Shown piece by piece: positions 18,225 through 25,090 of a stretch of 63,688 nt of DNA. Positions within the stretch are counted from its first letter, which is position 1; every line of letters begins with the position of its first letter. Source of the stretch: Sphingomonas asaccharolytica NBRC 15499 (GTDB lineage Bacteria; Pseudomonadota; Alphaproteobacteria; Sphingomonadales; Sphingomonadaceae); the NCBI RefSeq assembly GCF_001598355.1, contig NZ_BCYU01000020.1, positions 1-63,688 of the forward strand. The letters run 5' to 3'. A program made the translations under genes and the position numbers. The notes under the pieces are model-generated. The model was not told the DNA's origin. It saw only the letters and a program-made list of their open reading frames with translations, and did no database searches.

Positions 18225-18410
18225 ATGCGCGATGATTTCCTGAGCGGCGACTGGGCCGCGAACAAACACCGCCTGACGGCGGACGTCGATAAGCTGGGCC
18301 ACAATCTGGTCGAGAAGGTCAGCGACAGTTTCGAAGCGCTCAATCGGGCGCAGTTCGACGCGCCGTGGCACCGCGTTTGGCGCAAGGTCCGCATCTCCGG
18401 GCTGCGGTGA
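18225..18410 (+). CDS. Small hypothetical protein
   Basis: A 61-residue, charged, probably helical protein (MRDDFLSGDWAANKHRL ... HRVWRKVRISGLR). A strong AGGAGG lies just upstream of the ATG, which supports real translation. It has no membrane segment or signal peptide. It is divergent from the LysR gene and about 140 bp upstream of an alpha/beta hydrolase on the same strand, so it is a candidate LysR target. I do not recognise the family. Confidence 0.65.
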   Translation: MRDDFLSGDWAANKHRLTADVDKLGHNLVEKVSDSFEALNRAQFDAPWHRVWRKVRISGLR

Positions 18411-18552
18411 ACCGCCGCTGCCCCAAGGCCGGGACGCGTGCCCCCATGCGCGCCCGGCCCCTTCAGGACCTACGCTTCTCCGGCGGCGCTGATCGGATGG
18501 CAGGACCCGCTTCCTTCTTGCCTTCCGCGCGCCGCCGGTCTTTTCCCTTCAC

Positions 18553-19398
18553 ATGAGCGACGATTTCATGCCGCTGACCTGGGCAGACCTGACCGCGCGC
18601 CCACGTCCCGAGCCGCAAGCAGCGATCGCCTATGGCGATGATCCCTGGCAACGCGTCGATTTATGGCTGCCCGCTGGTGCCGGTCCCTTCCCTGTCGTGT
18701 TGATGGTCCATGGCGGATGCTGGACGACCAGCATCGCCGATCGCACGCTGATGAACTGGGTAGCCGAGGATCTGCGCCGCGATGGCTTTGCCGTGTGGAA
18801 CGTGGATTATCGCGGTGTGGACCGTCCGGGCGGTGGCTACCCCGGCACCTTTCGTGACGCCGCCGCGGCGGCCGATGCGTTGCGCGGCTATGCCCCCAAA
18901 TATGGACTCGACCTCCGCCGGATCGTCGCCACCGGCCATTCCGCGGGCGGGCATCTGGCATTGTGGCTGGCAGGGCGGCGGCGGCTGCCGTCCGACAGTC
19001 CGTTGTGGTGCGCGACGCCATTGGCGATCGCGCATGTCGTCGCCTGCGGCGCGCTGCCAGACCTCGAAGCGGTGGCGGCGAGCCCCGACAATGGCTGCGG
19101 CATCGACGTCGTCCGCGATCTGGTCGGCGCGCCGGGCAGCGACGGGCGGAATGTCTATGCCGACACCTCGATCCCACCGCTCTTGCCGATCGGCGTGCGC
19201 CACGATCTGGTCAATGGCCGCGAGGACCGCATCGTGCCGTATCGGCTGGCGACGGATTATGCCGCCAAAGCGGGTGAGGAAGCCGTCCTGCACACGGTGC
19301 CGGACACTGGGCATGTCGAATTGGTCACCCCGGGGACCGCGGCTTGGACAGCCACCAAGCAACTGATTGCTGTCGCCTTCAGCCTGGACAATCGCTAG
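18553..19398 (+). CDS. Alpha/beta hydrolase, BD-FAE / kynurenine formamidase-like
   Basis: A 281-residue alpha/beta hydrolase. The oxyanion-hole motif HGGCW is at 53-57, the nucleophile elbow GHSAGGHLALWLAG near 115-125, and the catalytic His in DTGHVELV near the C terminus. HGGxW plus GHSAGGH fits the BD-FAE group, which includes kynurenine formamidases and esterases. There is no signal peptide, so it should be cytoplasmic. No tryptophan-pathway gene is adjacent, so the substrate is open. Its stop overlaps the convergent LysR gene by four bases. Confidence 0.82.
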   Translation: MSDDFMPLTWADLTARPRPEPQAAIAYGDDPWQRVDLWLPAGAGPFPVVLMVHGGCWTTSIADRTLMNWVAEDLRRDGFAVWNVDYRGVDRPGGGYPGTFRDAAAAADALRGYAPKYGLDLRRIVATGHSAGGHLALWLAGRRRLPSDSPLWCATPLAIAHVVACGALPDLEAVAASPDNGCGIDVVRDLVGAPGSDGRNVYADTSIPPLLPIGVRHDLVNGREDRIVPYRLATDYAAKAGEEAVLHTVPDTGHVELVTPGTAAWTATKQLIAVAFSLDNR

Positions 19399-20327
19399 GC
19401 CGGCGGCGGCACCAGTGCGCCGAACGGATCGTCGTGCAGCGAGGCCGCCACTTCGGCAAGCAGCCAGGTGCGGAACGCCGCGACCTTGCGCTGCCGCTTG
19501 CGATGCGCAGGATAGACCAGCCAGAAACTGTTGCGCCAATAAGCGGTGCGCTTGATCGGCTGGACCAATTGACCGGCATCGATCGCGCGCTGCCACATCG
19601 GCGGGCTGAGCACCGCAACGCCGTGCCCGGCGATAGCGGCCTGACCCTGCAGCACTTGCGATTCGAGCTGCACGCTGGGCGGCGCGTCGCCGGGCTGATC
19701 CCCAAAAACGCTATCAAGCCACAATCGCCACCAGCCGTCGCCCGGCGACAGTCGCGGCAGCGCCAACAGGTCGTCGATAGTTTCGACCGGCGGATGGGCA
19801 GCGAGAAGCGATGGGCTCGCCAGCGGCGTGAACGGCATCCGCATCAGGAACTCCGTTTCCAGCCCCGGCCAGGGCGCCGGCGCGCCGCGGATCGCGACGT
19901 CGATCTCCCCGCGCTCGAACTCGGTCACGGCGTCCGACACGCGGAGCCGCACCGCCAGGTCGGACCGGGCGAGCTGAAAGTCGCCAATGCGCGACGACAG
20001 CCAGTTGGTCGCGAAAGTCGACGGCGCGCTGACCGAGAGCATCGTCTCGTTATCGCTGCGCGCGGCACGAAACGCCTCGTCGAGCTTCTCGAACGCGCTG
20101 GTCACTTGCGGCGCGATCAATTGGCCAAGTTCGGTCAGTTCGACCCCGCGTCCCTTGCGCGCGAATAGCGGCGCACCGACCCGCTCCTCGATGACCTTGA
20201 TCTGATAACTCACCGCCGCCTGGGTCGTACCGAGTTCCTCGGCGGCACGCGTGAAATTGCCGAGCCGCGCTGCGGCTTCGAATACGCGCACCGCACCCAA
20301 GGGAGGAATGGACGTCATTCGAGACAT
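19395..20327 (-). CDS. LysR-type regulator, GcvA-like
   Basis: A 310-residue LysR regulator, paralogous to the one at 17212. The winged helix is at about 8-70 (IPPLGAVRVFEAAARLGNFT and TTQAAVSYQIKVIEERVG), followed by a substrate-binding-like domain. A second ATG three codons in (MTSIPPLGAV) is an equally good start. It ends convergently on the hydrolase and is divergent from a UrcA-family gene. A perfect ATAAA-N5-TTTAT dyad overlaps its start codon. Confidence 0.9.
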   Translation of the reverse strand: MSRMTSIPPLGAVRVFEAAARLGNFTRAAEELGTTQAAVSYQIKVIEERVGAPLFARKGRGVELTELGQLIAPQVTSAFEKLDEAFRAARSDNETMLSVSAPSTFATNWLSSRIGDFQLARSDLAVRLRVSDAVTEFERGEIDVAIRGAPAPWPGLETEFLMRMPFTPLASPSLLAAHPPVETIDDLLALPRLSPGDGWWRLWLDSVFGDQPGDAPPSVQLESQVLQGQAAIAGHGVAVLSPPMWQRAIDAGQLVQPIKRTAYWRNSFWLVYPAHRKRQRKVAAFRTWLLAEVAASLHDDPFGALVPPPA

Positions 20328-20340
20328 AAAGCAGATTTAT
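20326..20340. promoter_or_regulatory. Candidate LysR operator (perfect T-N11-A dyad)
   Basis: ATAAA-GCAGA-TTTAT is a perfect inverted repeat that satisfies the LysR T-N11-A consensus. It overlaps the start of the LysR gene, in the gap before the divergent urcA-like gene. It probably mediates autoregulation, with the divergent gene as a possible target; this is inference. Confidence 0.45.
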
Positions 20341-20429
20341 AACTTGCTCTCAACGTTCGATTGGAGCTGCGGCGCAGCCCGCGGCATATCGGCGTCGTCG
20401 CCACCCCCGGCGACGACAGGAGAAAGAAG

Positions 20430-20756
20430 ATGTTCAAGCCCTTGATGATGACCGCGCTGCTGCTCGCAGCAGTCCCTGCATTTGCCGGCGACAAGCCGGT
20501 TCCCCCAACTGCCCGCGTCGCGACCGCCGACCTCGATCTCTCGACCGCGACCGGCCGCCACACGCTCGACCGCCGCCTGCGCATGGCGATCGATACGGTA
20601 TGCGGTGGCGCAGAAACCATGGTCCATACCGGCATTATCGCGACCGACCCTTGTCGCCGGGCCGCGGCAGTCAGCATACGGCGCCAGCGCAGCGTCTTGA
20701 TTGCCACTGCCGGGAATAATGGCAAAGCGGGCGTCGAACTCGCCATTGCCCGATGA
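20430..20756 (+). CDS. UrcA family protein
   Basis: A 108-residue secreted protein with a signal peptide (cleavage after PAFA, near residue 18). The UrcA-family core is visible: VATADLDLSTATGRHTLDRRL, then AIDTVCGG. A second Cys in DPCRRAAAV may pair with the first. UrcA was named from a uranium-responsive Caulobacter gene, and its molecular function is unknown. AGGAGA lies before the ATG. It is divergent from a LysR gene that may control it. Confidence 0.82.
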   Translation: MFKPLMMTALLLAAVPAFAGDKPVPPTARVATADLDLSTATGRHTLDRRLRMAIDTVCGGAETMVHTGIIATDPCRRAAAVSIRRQRSVLIATAGNNGKAGVELAIAR

Positions 20757-20787
20757 TACTTAGGTACCATTCGACCAATTAAGCGAT

Positions 20788-20949
20788 CTGATGGGTTGCC
20801 TAAGCCGGCAGGCATCCATCAGGCGCGATGTTTCACCCCCTCGCCACTATCCGAAAGTATCATCCTTCCGATTCGTCGCCGTTCCGACACGCCTTGACGC
20901 AATATCCGATCAATGAGATTGTGTATCAAGGCTATCGGGAGAGAGCATC
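20788..20949 (+). promoter_or_regulatory. Upstream region of the DUF4349 gene with weak promoter signals
   Basis: The gap between the urcA-like gene and the DUF4349 gene. It contains an imperfect hairpin (GATGGGTTGCC ... GGCAGGCATCCATC, from about 20797) and a -35-like TTGACG at 20894-20899, with a weak -10 candidate GATTGT 17 bases on. A GGGAGAGA ribosome site precedes the ATG at 20950. The promoter call is weak. Confidence 0.3.
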
Positions 20950-21858
20950 ATGCGGATCGTTCTGATGTCGACCATTCTGTGTTTCGTCCTTGCCGGATGC
21001 AGCCAGGTGTCGAGCCGCAAAGCGGCCGAAAAGCTCAACGCCTATGACGTCGCCCCATCCGCGCCGCCGGCCGACGCCTCCAATGGAGGCAAGGGTGACG
21101 CGACGGCGGCCACGCCGCTGACAGTGACGATTCCCAAGATCGCGTATGATTATACATACAGCTTTCGGCTGCCCGCCGATCGGGTCGCGTCGACCCAGCA
21201 GGCGCATATCGCGGCTTGCGACAACCTAGGGCTAACGCGATGCCAGCTTGTCTCATCCGAAAGCAGTAGCGGGAATGGCAGCGCCGCCTCGCTAAAATTG
21301 CGCGTCGCCAGCGACGTTGCGCGGCGTTTCGGTGCAACCCTGGTCGATTCGGTCGCCAAGGCCGGCGGGCGGGCGGTGGATCAGTCGATCAGCGCCGAGG
21401 ACGTATCAAAAGAGATTTCCGACACCAGCGCGCGGATCCGCCAGCGCGAGCTATTGGTTCAGCGGCTAACGCAGATACTTCAATCGCGCACCGGCAAGGT
21501 GAGCGAATTGGTCGAGGCCGAACGCAGTGTGGCAGCCGCGCAAGAAGAGCTTGATCAGGCCAAGGCATGGCTGACTCAATTGCAGGGCCGGGTGGCGATG
21601 TCCGATGTCGAGATCGACTATGCCGCCGCAATCGCCGGCGCGCCCGAGCAAGGCCCGCTGGGTGAGACGATTGGCCAATCCTGGTGGTTCTTCACTTCCG
21701 CGCTCTACGCGATCCTGCGCCTGGCGATATTCCTTGCGCCATGGGCAGCAGTTGGAATCGGCATCTTCCTCACCGCCCGCTCAGCAAGGCGGCGTTGGGG
21801 AGCGCCCGCTACGGACGTCGAGTCGCTGCCGTCCGACGATGCTCCGTCCCTCGCCTGA
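20950..21858 (+). CDS. DUF4349 domain lipoprotein
   Basis: A 302-residue lipoprotein: signal with lipobox LAGC (Cys17), the segment KAAEKLNAYDVAP (24-36), a DUF4349 domain (about 60-240) with a central coiled coil (IRQRELLVQRLTQIL ... SVAAAQEELDQAKAWL), and a C-terminal membrane helix (about 255-280) with a basic tail. A lipid anchor at one end and a helix at the other would be unusual for envelope topology. The N-terminal motif is nearly identical to one in TonB here. The function of DUF4349 is unknown. The gene stands alone upstream of purC. Confidence 0.8.
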   Translation: MRIVLMSTILCFVLAGCSQVSSRKAAEKLNAYDVAPSAPPADASNGGKGDATAATPLTVTIPKIAYDYTYSFRLPADRVASTQQAHIAACDNLGLTRCQLVSSESSSGNGSAASLKLRVASDVARRFGATLVDSVAKAGGRAVDQSISAEDVSKEISDTSARIRQRELLVQRLTQILQSRTGKVSELVEAERSVAAAQEELDQAKAWLTQLQGRVAMSDVEIDYAAAIAGAPEQGPLGETIGQSWWFFTSALYAILRLAIFLAPWAAVGIGIFLTARSARRRWGAPATDVESLPSDDAPSLA

Positions 21859-21957
21859 TTGCACCGGAGCAGTCGTTCCGGTATAGGCGAATGCTTCCCG
21901 CCCCGGCGCGCCACCCGCGTTGCCGGGGCGCTCATTTTACAAAGGTAAGCGCCGAAG

Positions 21958-22737
21958 ATGGCACGCCGCCGCCAGATCTACGAAGGCAAAGCCAAGATCC
22001 TCTATGAGGGTCCCGAACCGGGCACGCTGATCCAGTATTTCAAGGACGACGCGACTGCGTTCAACGCGCAGAAAAAGGGCACGATCAGCGGCAAGGGCGT
22101 GCTCAACAACCGGATTTCCGAGCATATCTTCACCTTGCTCGGGATGATCGGCGTGCCGACCCACTTCATCCGCCGCCTCAACATGCGCGAGCAACTGATC
22201 CGCCAGGTGGAGATCGTGCCGATCGAGGTCGTGATGCGCAACGTCGCCGCCGGATCGCTGTCGAAGCGATTGGGGATCGAGGAAGGCGTCCAACTGCCGC
22301 GCACCATCATCGAATATTATTACAAGGACGACGCGCTCGGCGATCCGATGATCACCGATGAGCATATCGCGGCGTTCGGCTGGGCCAGCCAGGAAGAGAT
22401 GCACGACATCGCCGACCTGGCGATCCGCACCAACGATTTCCTGTGCGGCCTGTTCGCCGGGATCGGCATTCGCCTGGTCGACTTCAAGATGGAGTTCGGG
22501 CGGATCTGGGATAATGACTATAGCCGCATCATCCTGGCCGACGAGATCAGCCCCGATGGTTGCCGGTTGTGGGATATGGTGACCAACGAGAAGCTCGATA
22601 AGGATCGCTTCCGCCGCGACCTGGGCGGCGAAGTCGAGGCCTATCAGGAAGTCGCACGACGGCTGGGGCTGATGCCCGAGGGCGCCGACGGGGCGGTGCT
22701 CGACCTCGAGACGCATCGCCAGAACCGGGGCAAATAA
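21958..22737 (+). CDS. purC: SAICAR synthetase
   Basis: Phosphoribosylaminoimidazole-succinocarboxamide synthase, which joins aspartate to CAIR in purine synthesis. At 259 residues it has the bacterial single-domain length. Signatures: the N-terminal [36 protein letters not shown], the substrate loop [17 protein letters not shown], and [14 protein letters not shown] near the end. It is the first purine gene in a short series with purS and purQ, though a 33-bp-stem hairpin and a small minus-strand gene separate it from them. Confidence 0.97.
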   Translation: MARRRQIYEGKAKILYEGPEPGTLIQYFKDDATAFNAQKKGTISGKGVLNNRISEHIFTLLGMIGVPTHFIRRLNMREQLIRQVEIVPIEVVMRNVAAGSLSKRLGIEEGVQLPRTIIEYYYKDDALGDPMITDEHIAAFGWASQEEMHDIADLAIRTNDFLCGLFAGIGIRLVDFKMEFGRIWDNDYSRIILADEISPDGCRLWDMVTNEKLDKDRFRRDLGGEVEAYQEVARRLGLMPEGADGAVLDLETHRQNRGK

Positions 22738-22761
22738 GCGCGTTTTGCAGCTTCGCTGTGA

Positions 22762-22841
22762 CGGCACCGGCCCGCTCCCACACCCGGCCTCCCAACTAGG
22801 GTATTCTATGGGAGGCCGGGTGGGGGAGCGGGCCGGTGCCG
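22762..22841. terminator. Very long hairpin downstream of purC
   Basis: Inverted repeat of 33-base arms with one mismatch (left 22762-22794 starting CGGCACCGGCCCGCTCCC; right 22809-22841) and a 14-base loop. A smaller hairpin, GTTTCAG-TTCGG-CTGAAAC, follows at 22847-22865. It is much longer than an ordinary terminator and may be an intergenic palindromic repeat that also ends purC transcription. There is no T-run. Confidence 0.65.
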
Positions 22842-22875
22842 CAACCGTTTCAGTTCGGCTGAAACGAAAGAGACT

Positions 22876-23025
22876 CTAGTCTTTAACCCGGAATCCGCAG
22901 ATGATCCCGAAGATGAACGACGAGACCAGCGACAGCTGAATCCACCCGCCGGCGTCGGTCCAGCCGAAATACTGTCCACCGAACGTGAACAGCGCGATAA
23001 ACATCACCATTGCCAGTCCGGCCAT
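22876..23025 (-). CDS. Small membrane protein
   Basis: A 49-residue frame, starting MAGLAMVMFIALFTFGG, with two hydrophobic stretches (about 3-18 and 28-44) around a short polar turn (YFGWTDAGG), ending CGFRVKD. The composition strongly suggests a two-helix inner-membrane miniprotein. It is too short for ordinary ORF cut-offs. It is antisense to, and lies between, purC and purS. I do not recognise a family, and no partner is evident. Confidence 0.55.
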   Translation of the reverse strand: MAGLAMVMFIALFTFGGQYFGWTDAGGWIQLSLVSSFIFGIICGFRVKD

Positions 23026-23048
23026 GTCCGGGCCCCCTAATCAAGCGA

Positions 23049-23073
23049 GCGCGACTCCTCAGCGAGTCGCGCG
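23049..23073. other. Hairpin upstream of purS
   Basis: GCGCGACTC and GAGTCGCGC pair perfectly (9 bp) around a short loop between the small membrane gene and purS. It could be a 5' leader element of purSQ or a boundary palindrome. No purine-riboswitch features are seen. Confidence 0.4.
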
Positions 23074-23194
23074 CTGGGCGAAACGCTGCGCTTCGCGGGT
23101 AAACGAAGTGTAAAACTTGCGGCGAACCGTCGGCGCGGCCATAGGGGCGCCGACTCCATCCATCAGGCAAGCGCCGCTTCAAGAAGGTCCGCCC

Positions 23195-23422
23195 ATGAAG
23201 GTCCGCATCGTCGTCACCCTCAAGCCCGGGGTGCTCGACCCGCAAGGCAAGGCGATTCACAAGTCACTCGAAGGCTTGGGCTTTGGCGGAATCAACGACA
23301 TCCGCGCCGGCAAGGTGATCGAGCTCGACGTTGCCGACTCGGTGACCGATGACGAGCTCGACGGCATGTGTCGTAAGCTCATCGCCAATACCGTGATCGA
23401 AAATTACAGGATCGAGCGGTGA
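23195..23422 (+). CDS. purS: FGAM synthase subunit PurS
   Basis: A 75-residue PurS, the small scaffold subunit of the three-part formylglycinamidine ribonucleotide synthase (PurS-PurQ-PurL). Signatures: [21 protein letters not shown], and [16 protein letters not shown] at the end. AGAAGG lies upstream of the ATG. The stop overlaps the GTG start of purQ. PurL does not follow in this window and must be elsewhere. Confidence 0.93.
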   Translation: MKVRIVVTLKPGVLDPQGKAIHKSLEGLGFGGINDIRAGKVIELDVADSVTDDELDGMCRKLIANTVIENYRIER

Positions 23423-24087
23423 CCGCCGCGGTCGTCGTTTTTCCCGGCTCCAATTGCGACCGCGACCTCGCGGTGGCGATCGAGTCGATCATGGGACGCA
23501 AGCCCAACATGGTGTGGCATGGCGAGACCGAACTGCCCGCCGGCACCGATTTGATCGCGCTGCCGGGCGGCTTTTCCTACGGCGATTATCTGCGGTCGGG
23601 CGCAATGGCGGCGCGATCGCCGGTGATGCGCGCGGTAGTCGATGCCGCCGAGCGCGGCGTACCGGTGCTCGGCGTGTGCAATGGCTTCCAGGTCTTGACC
23701 GAAGCGGGCCTGCTGCCGGGCGCGCTGATGCGCAATGCCGGCCTCAATTTCGTCTGCCGCGACGTCGAACTGTCGGTCGAGAATGCGCAATCGGCGTTCA
23801 CCAGCCGCTATGCCGCGGGCGAGACGATCCTGATCCCGGTCGCGCATCATGACGGCAATTACACCGCCGATGCCGAGACGCTCGACCGGCTGGAAGGCGA
23901 AGATCGCGTCGCGTTCCGCTATACCGGCAACGTCAACGGATCGGCGCGCCAGATCGCTGGTGTGCTCAATGCCGCGGGCAACGTGCTCGGCTTGATGCCG
24001 CATCCCGAACGCAAAATCGAGGACGCCCATGGCGGCGACGATGGCCGCCGCTTGTTCGAGGGCTTGATGGAGCTCGTCTCGGCCTGA
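23419..24087 (+). CDS. purQ: FGAM synthase subunit PurQ (glutaminase)
   Basis: A 222-residue class I glutamine amidotransferase that supplies ammonia to PurL. Signatures: [13 protein letters not shown] at the N terminus, the nucleophile Cys in [29 protein letters not shown], and the catalytic His-Glu pair in [12 protein letters not shown]. Translation starts with GTG overlapping the purS stop (GTGA). It is coupled to purS; purL is missing downstream. Confidence 0.95.
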   Translation: MTAAVVVFPGSNCDRDLAVAIESIMGRKPNMVWHGETELPAGTDLIALPGGFSYGDYLRSGAMAARSPVMRAVVDAAERGVPVLGVCNGFQVLTEAGLLPGALMRNAGLNFVCRDVELSVENAQSAFTSRYAAGETILIPVAHHDGNYTADAETLDRLEGEDRVAFRYTGNVNGSARQIAGVLNAAGNVLGLMPHPERKIEDAHGGDDGRRLFEGLMELVSA

Positions 24088-24090
24088 CGG

Positions 24091-24834
24091 TCAGACCTTC
24101 GCCTTGAACGGCGAGAAGTCGGTGCCTTCGTCGAACACGTCGACGCCCTCGGCACGCTTGAGCGCGCCGACGACGATATAGGTGACCGGGGTCAGCAGCA
24201 CTTCCCAGGCGACCTTGAGGAACCATTGCGTGAACAGCACGGTGATGACGAGGTTGGTCGTCCAGCCCGCTGCGCCAAGGAACGCGAGCGGGTAGAAGAT
24301 CAGGCTGTCGATCCCCTCCCCGGCGATGGTCGAGCCGATCGTGCGCGTCCACAGATGCTTGCCGCGCGTCATGATCTTCATCTTGGCGAGCACGAACGAA
24401 TTGACGAACTCGCCGGCCCAGAACGCGGCGCAGCTGGCCAGCACGATGCGCGGCACCTGGCCGAAGATCGTCTCGTACGCCGCCTGGTTCTTCCAGTCGG
24501 GCGCGGGCGGCAGCGCGACTACTACCCAGCTCATGAACGCCATGAATAAAACCGCGCCGAACCCCGCCCAGATCACCCGGCGCGCGCGGGCATAACCATA
24601 GACCTCGGTCAGCACGTCGCCGATCACATAGGAGATCGGGAAGAACAGGATCCCAGCGCCGAACGGCCAATAGCCGATCCCCGGCAGCCAGACCTGTGCG
24701 ACCTTGCCCGCGCCCAAGACGTTGGACAGCAACAGAATCGCGACGAACGCCGCCATGACGAAATCGTAATAGCGGAAGTGGTGGACGGTATTGGCCGTCA
24801 CGGCGCGCAGCGCGGTCGATTCCCCCTCGGTCAT
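24091..24834 (-). CDS. yhhQ: Queuosine precursor transporter (YhhQ/DUF165)
   Basis: A 247-residue membrane protein with about six to seven hydrophobic segments. Family signatures of the YhhQ/VUT1 group are LLSNVLGAGKV, FPISYVIGDVLTEVYGYARAR, and AGEFVNSFVLAKMKI followed by TIGSTIAGEGIDSLIFYPLAF. YhhQ imports 7-cyano-7-deazaguanine or a related queuosine precursor. I placed the start at the internal ATG (MTEGESTALRA), since an upstream extension to 24870 looks unnatural. It converges on purQ with three bases between. Confidence 0.9.
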   Translation of the reverse strand: MTEGESTALRAVTANTVHHFRYYDFVMAAFVAILLLSNVLGAGKVAQVWLPGIGYWPFGAGILFFPISYVIGDVLTEVYGYARARRVIWAGFGAVLFMAFMSWVVVALPPAPDWKNQAAYETIFGQVPRIVLASCAAFWAGEFVNSFVLAKMKIMTRGKHLWTRTIGSTIAGEGIDSLIFYPLAFLGAAGWTTNLVITVLFTQWFLKVAWEVLLTPVTYIVVGALKRAEGVDVFDEGTDFSPFKAKV

Positions 24835-24922
24835 GGCGGCCGTTATGATCAAGGTTCGGTTCGCCCGCAATCCGTGTCGAGGGCGTTGCCGGTCGCGCGC
24901 AAACGCCCTAGGCGGAAATCGG

Positions 24923-24999
24923 GCGCCCGTAGTTCAACTGGATAGAGCACGAGCCTTCTAAGCTTGGAGTTGCAGGTTCGAGTCCTGCCGGGCGCGCCA
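24923..24999 (+). tRNA. tRNA-Arg (anticodon TCT)
   Basis: A full cloverleaf: acceptor stem GCGCCCG/CGGGCGC, D arm with AGTTCAACTGGATAGAGC, anticodon stem CGAGC/GCTTG with loop CTTCTAA (anticodon TCT, reads AGA), T arm GCAGG-TTCGAGT-CCTGC, and an encoded CCA. AGA is a rare codon in such high-GC genomes. An envelope-glycan gene cluster begins about 90 bp downstream. Confidence 0.97.
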
Positions 25000-25090
25000 A
25001 TATATATATCGCGGATTCGAAACTAGACCCTGCGGCTGCTGCCCCAGCACGCGTCGAGCCGGGAATCGCTTTGCGACCACGACCTTATGG

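Noticed and set aside
23049..23194. Possible purine riboswitch before purS
   Set aside because: There is only a simple hairpin, with no three-way junction core or conserved loop sequences.
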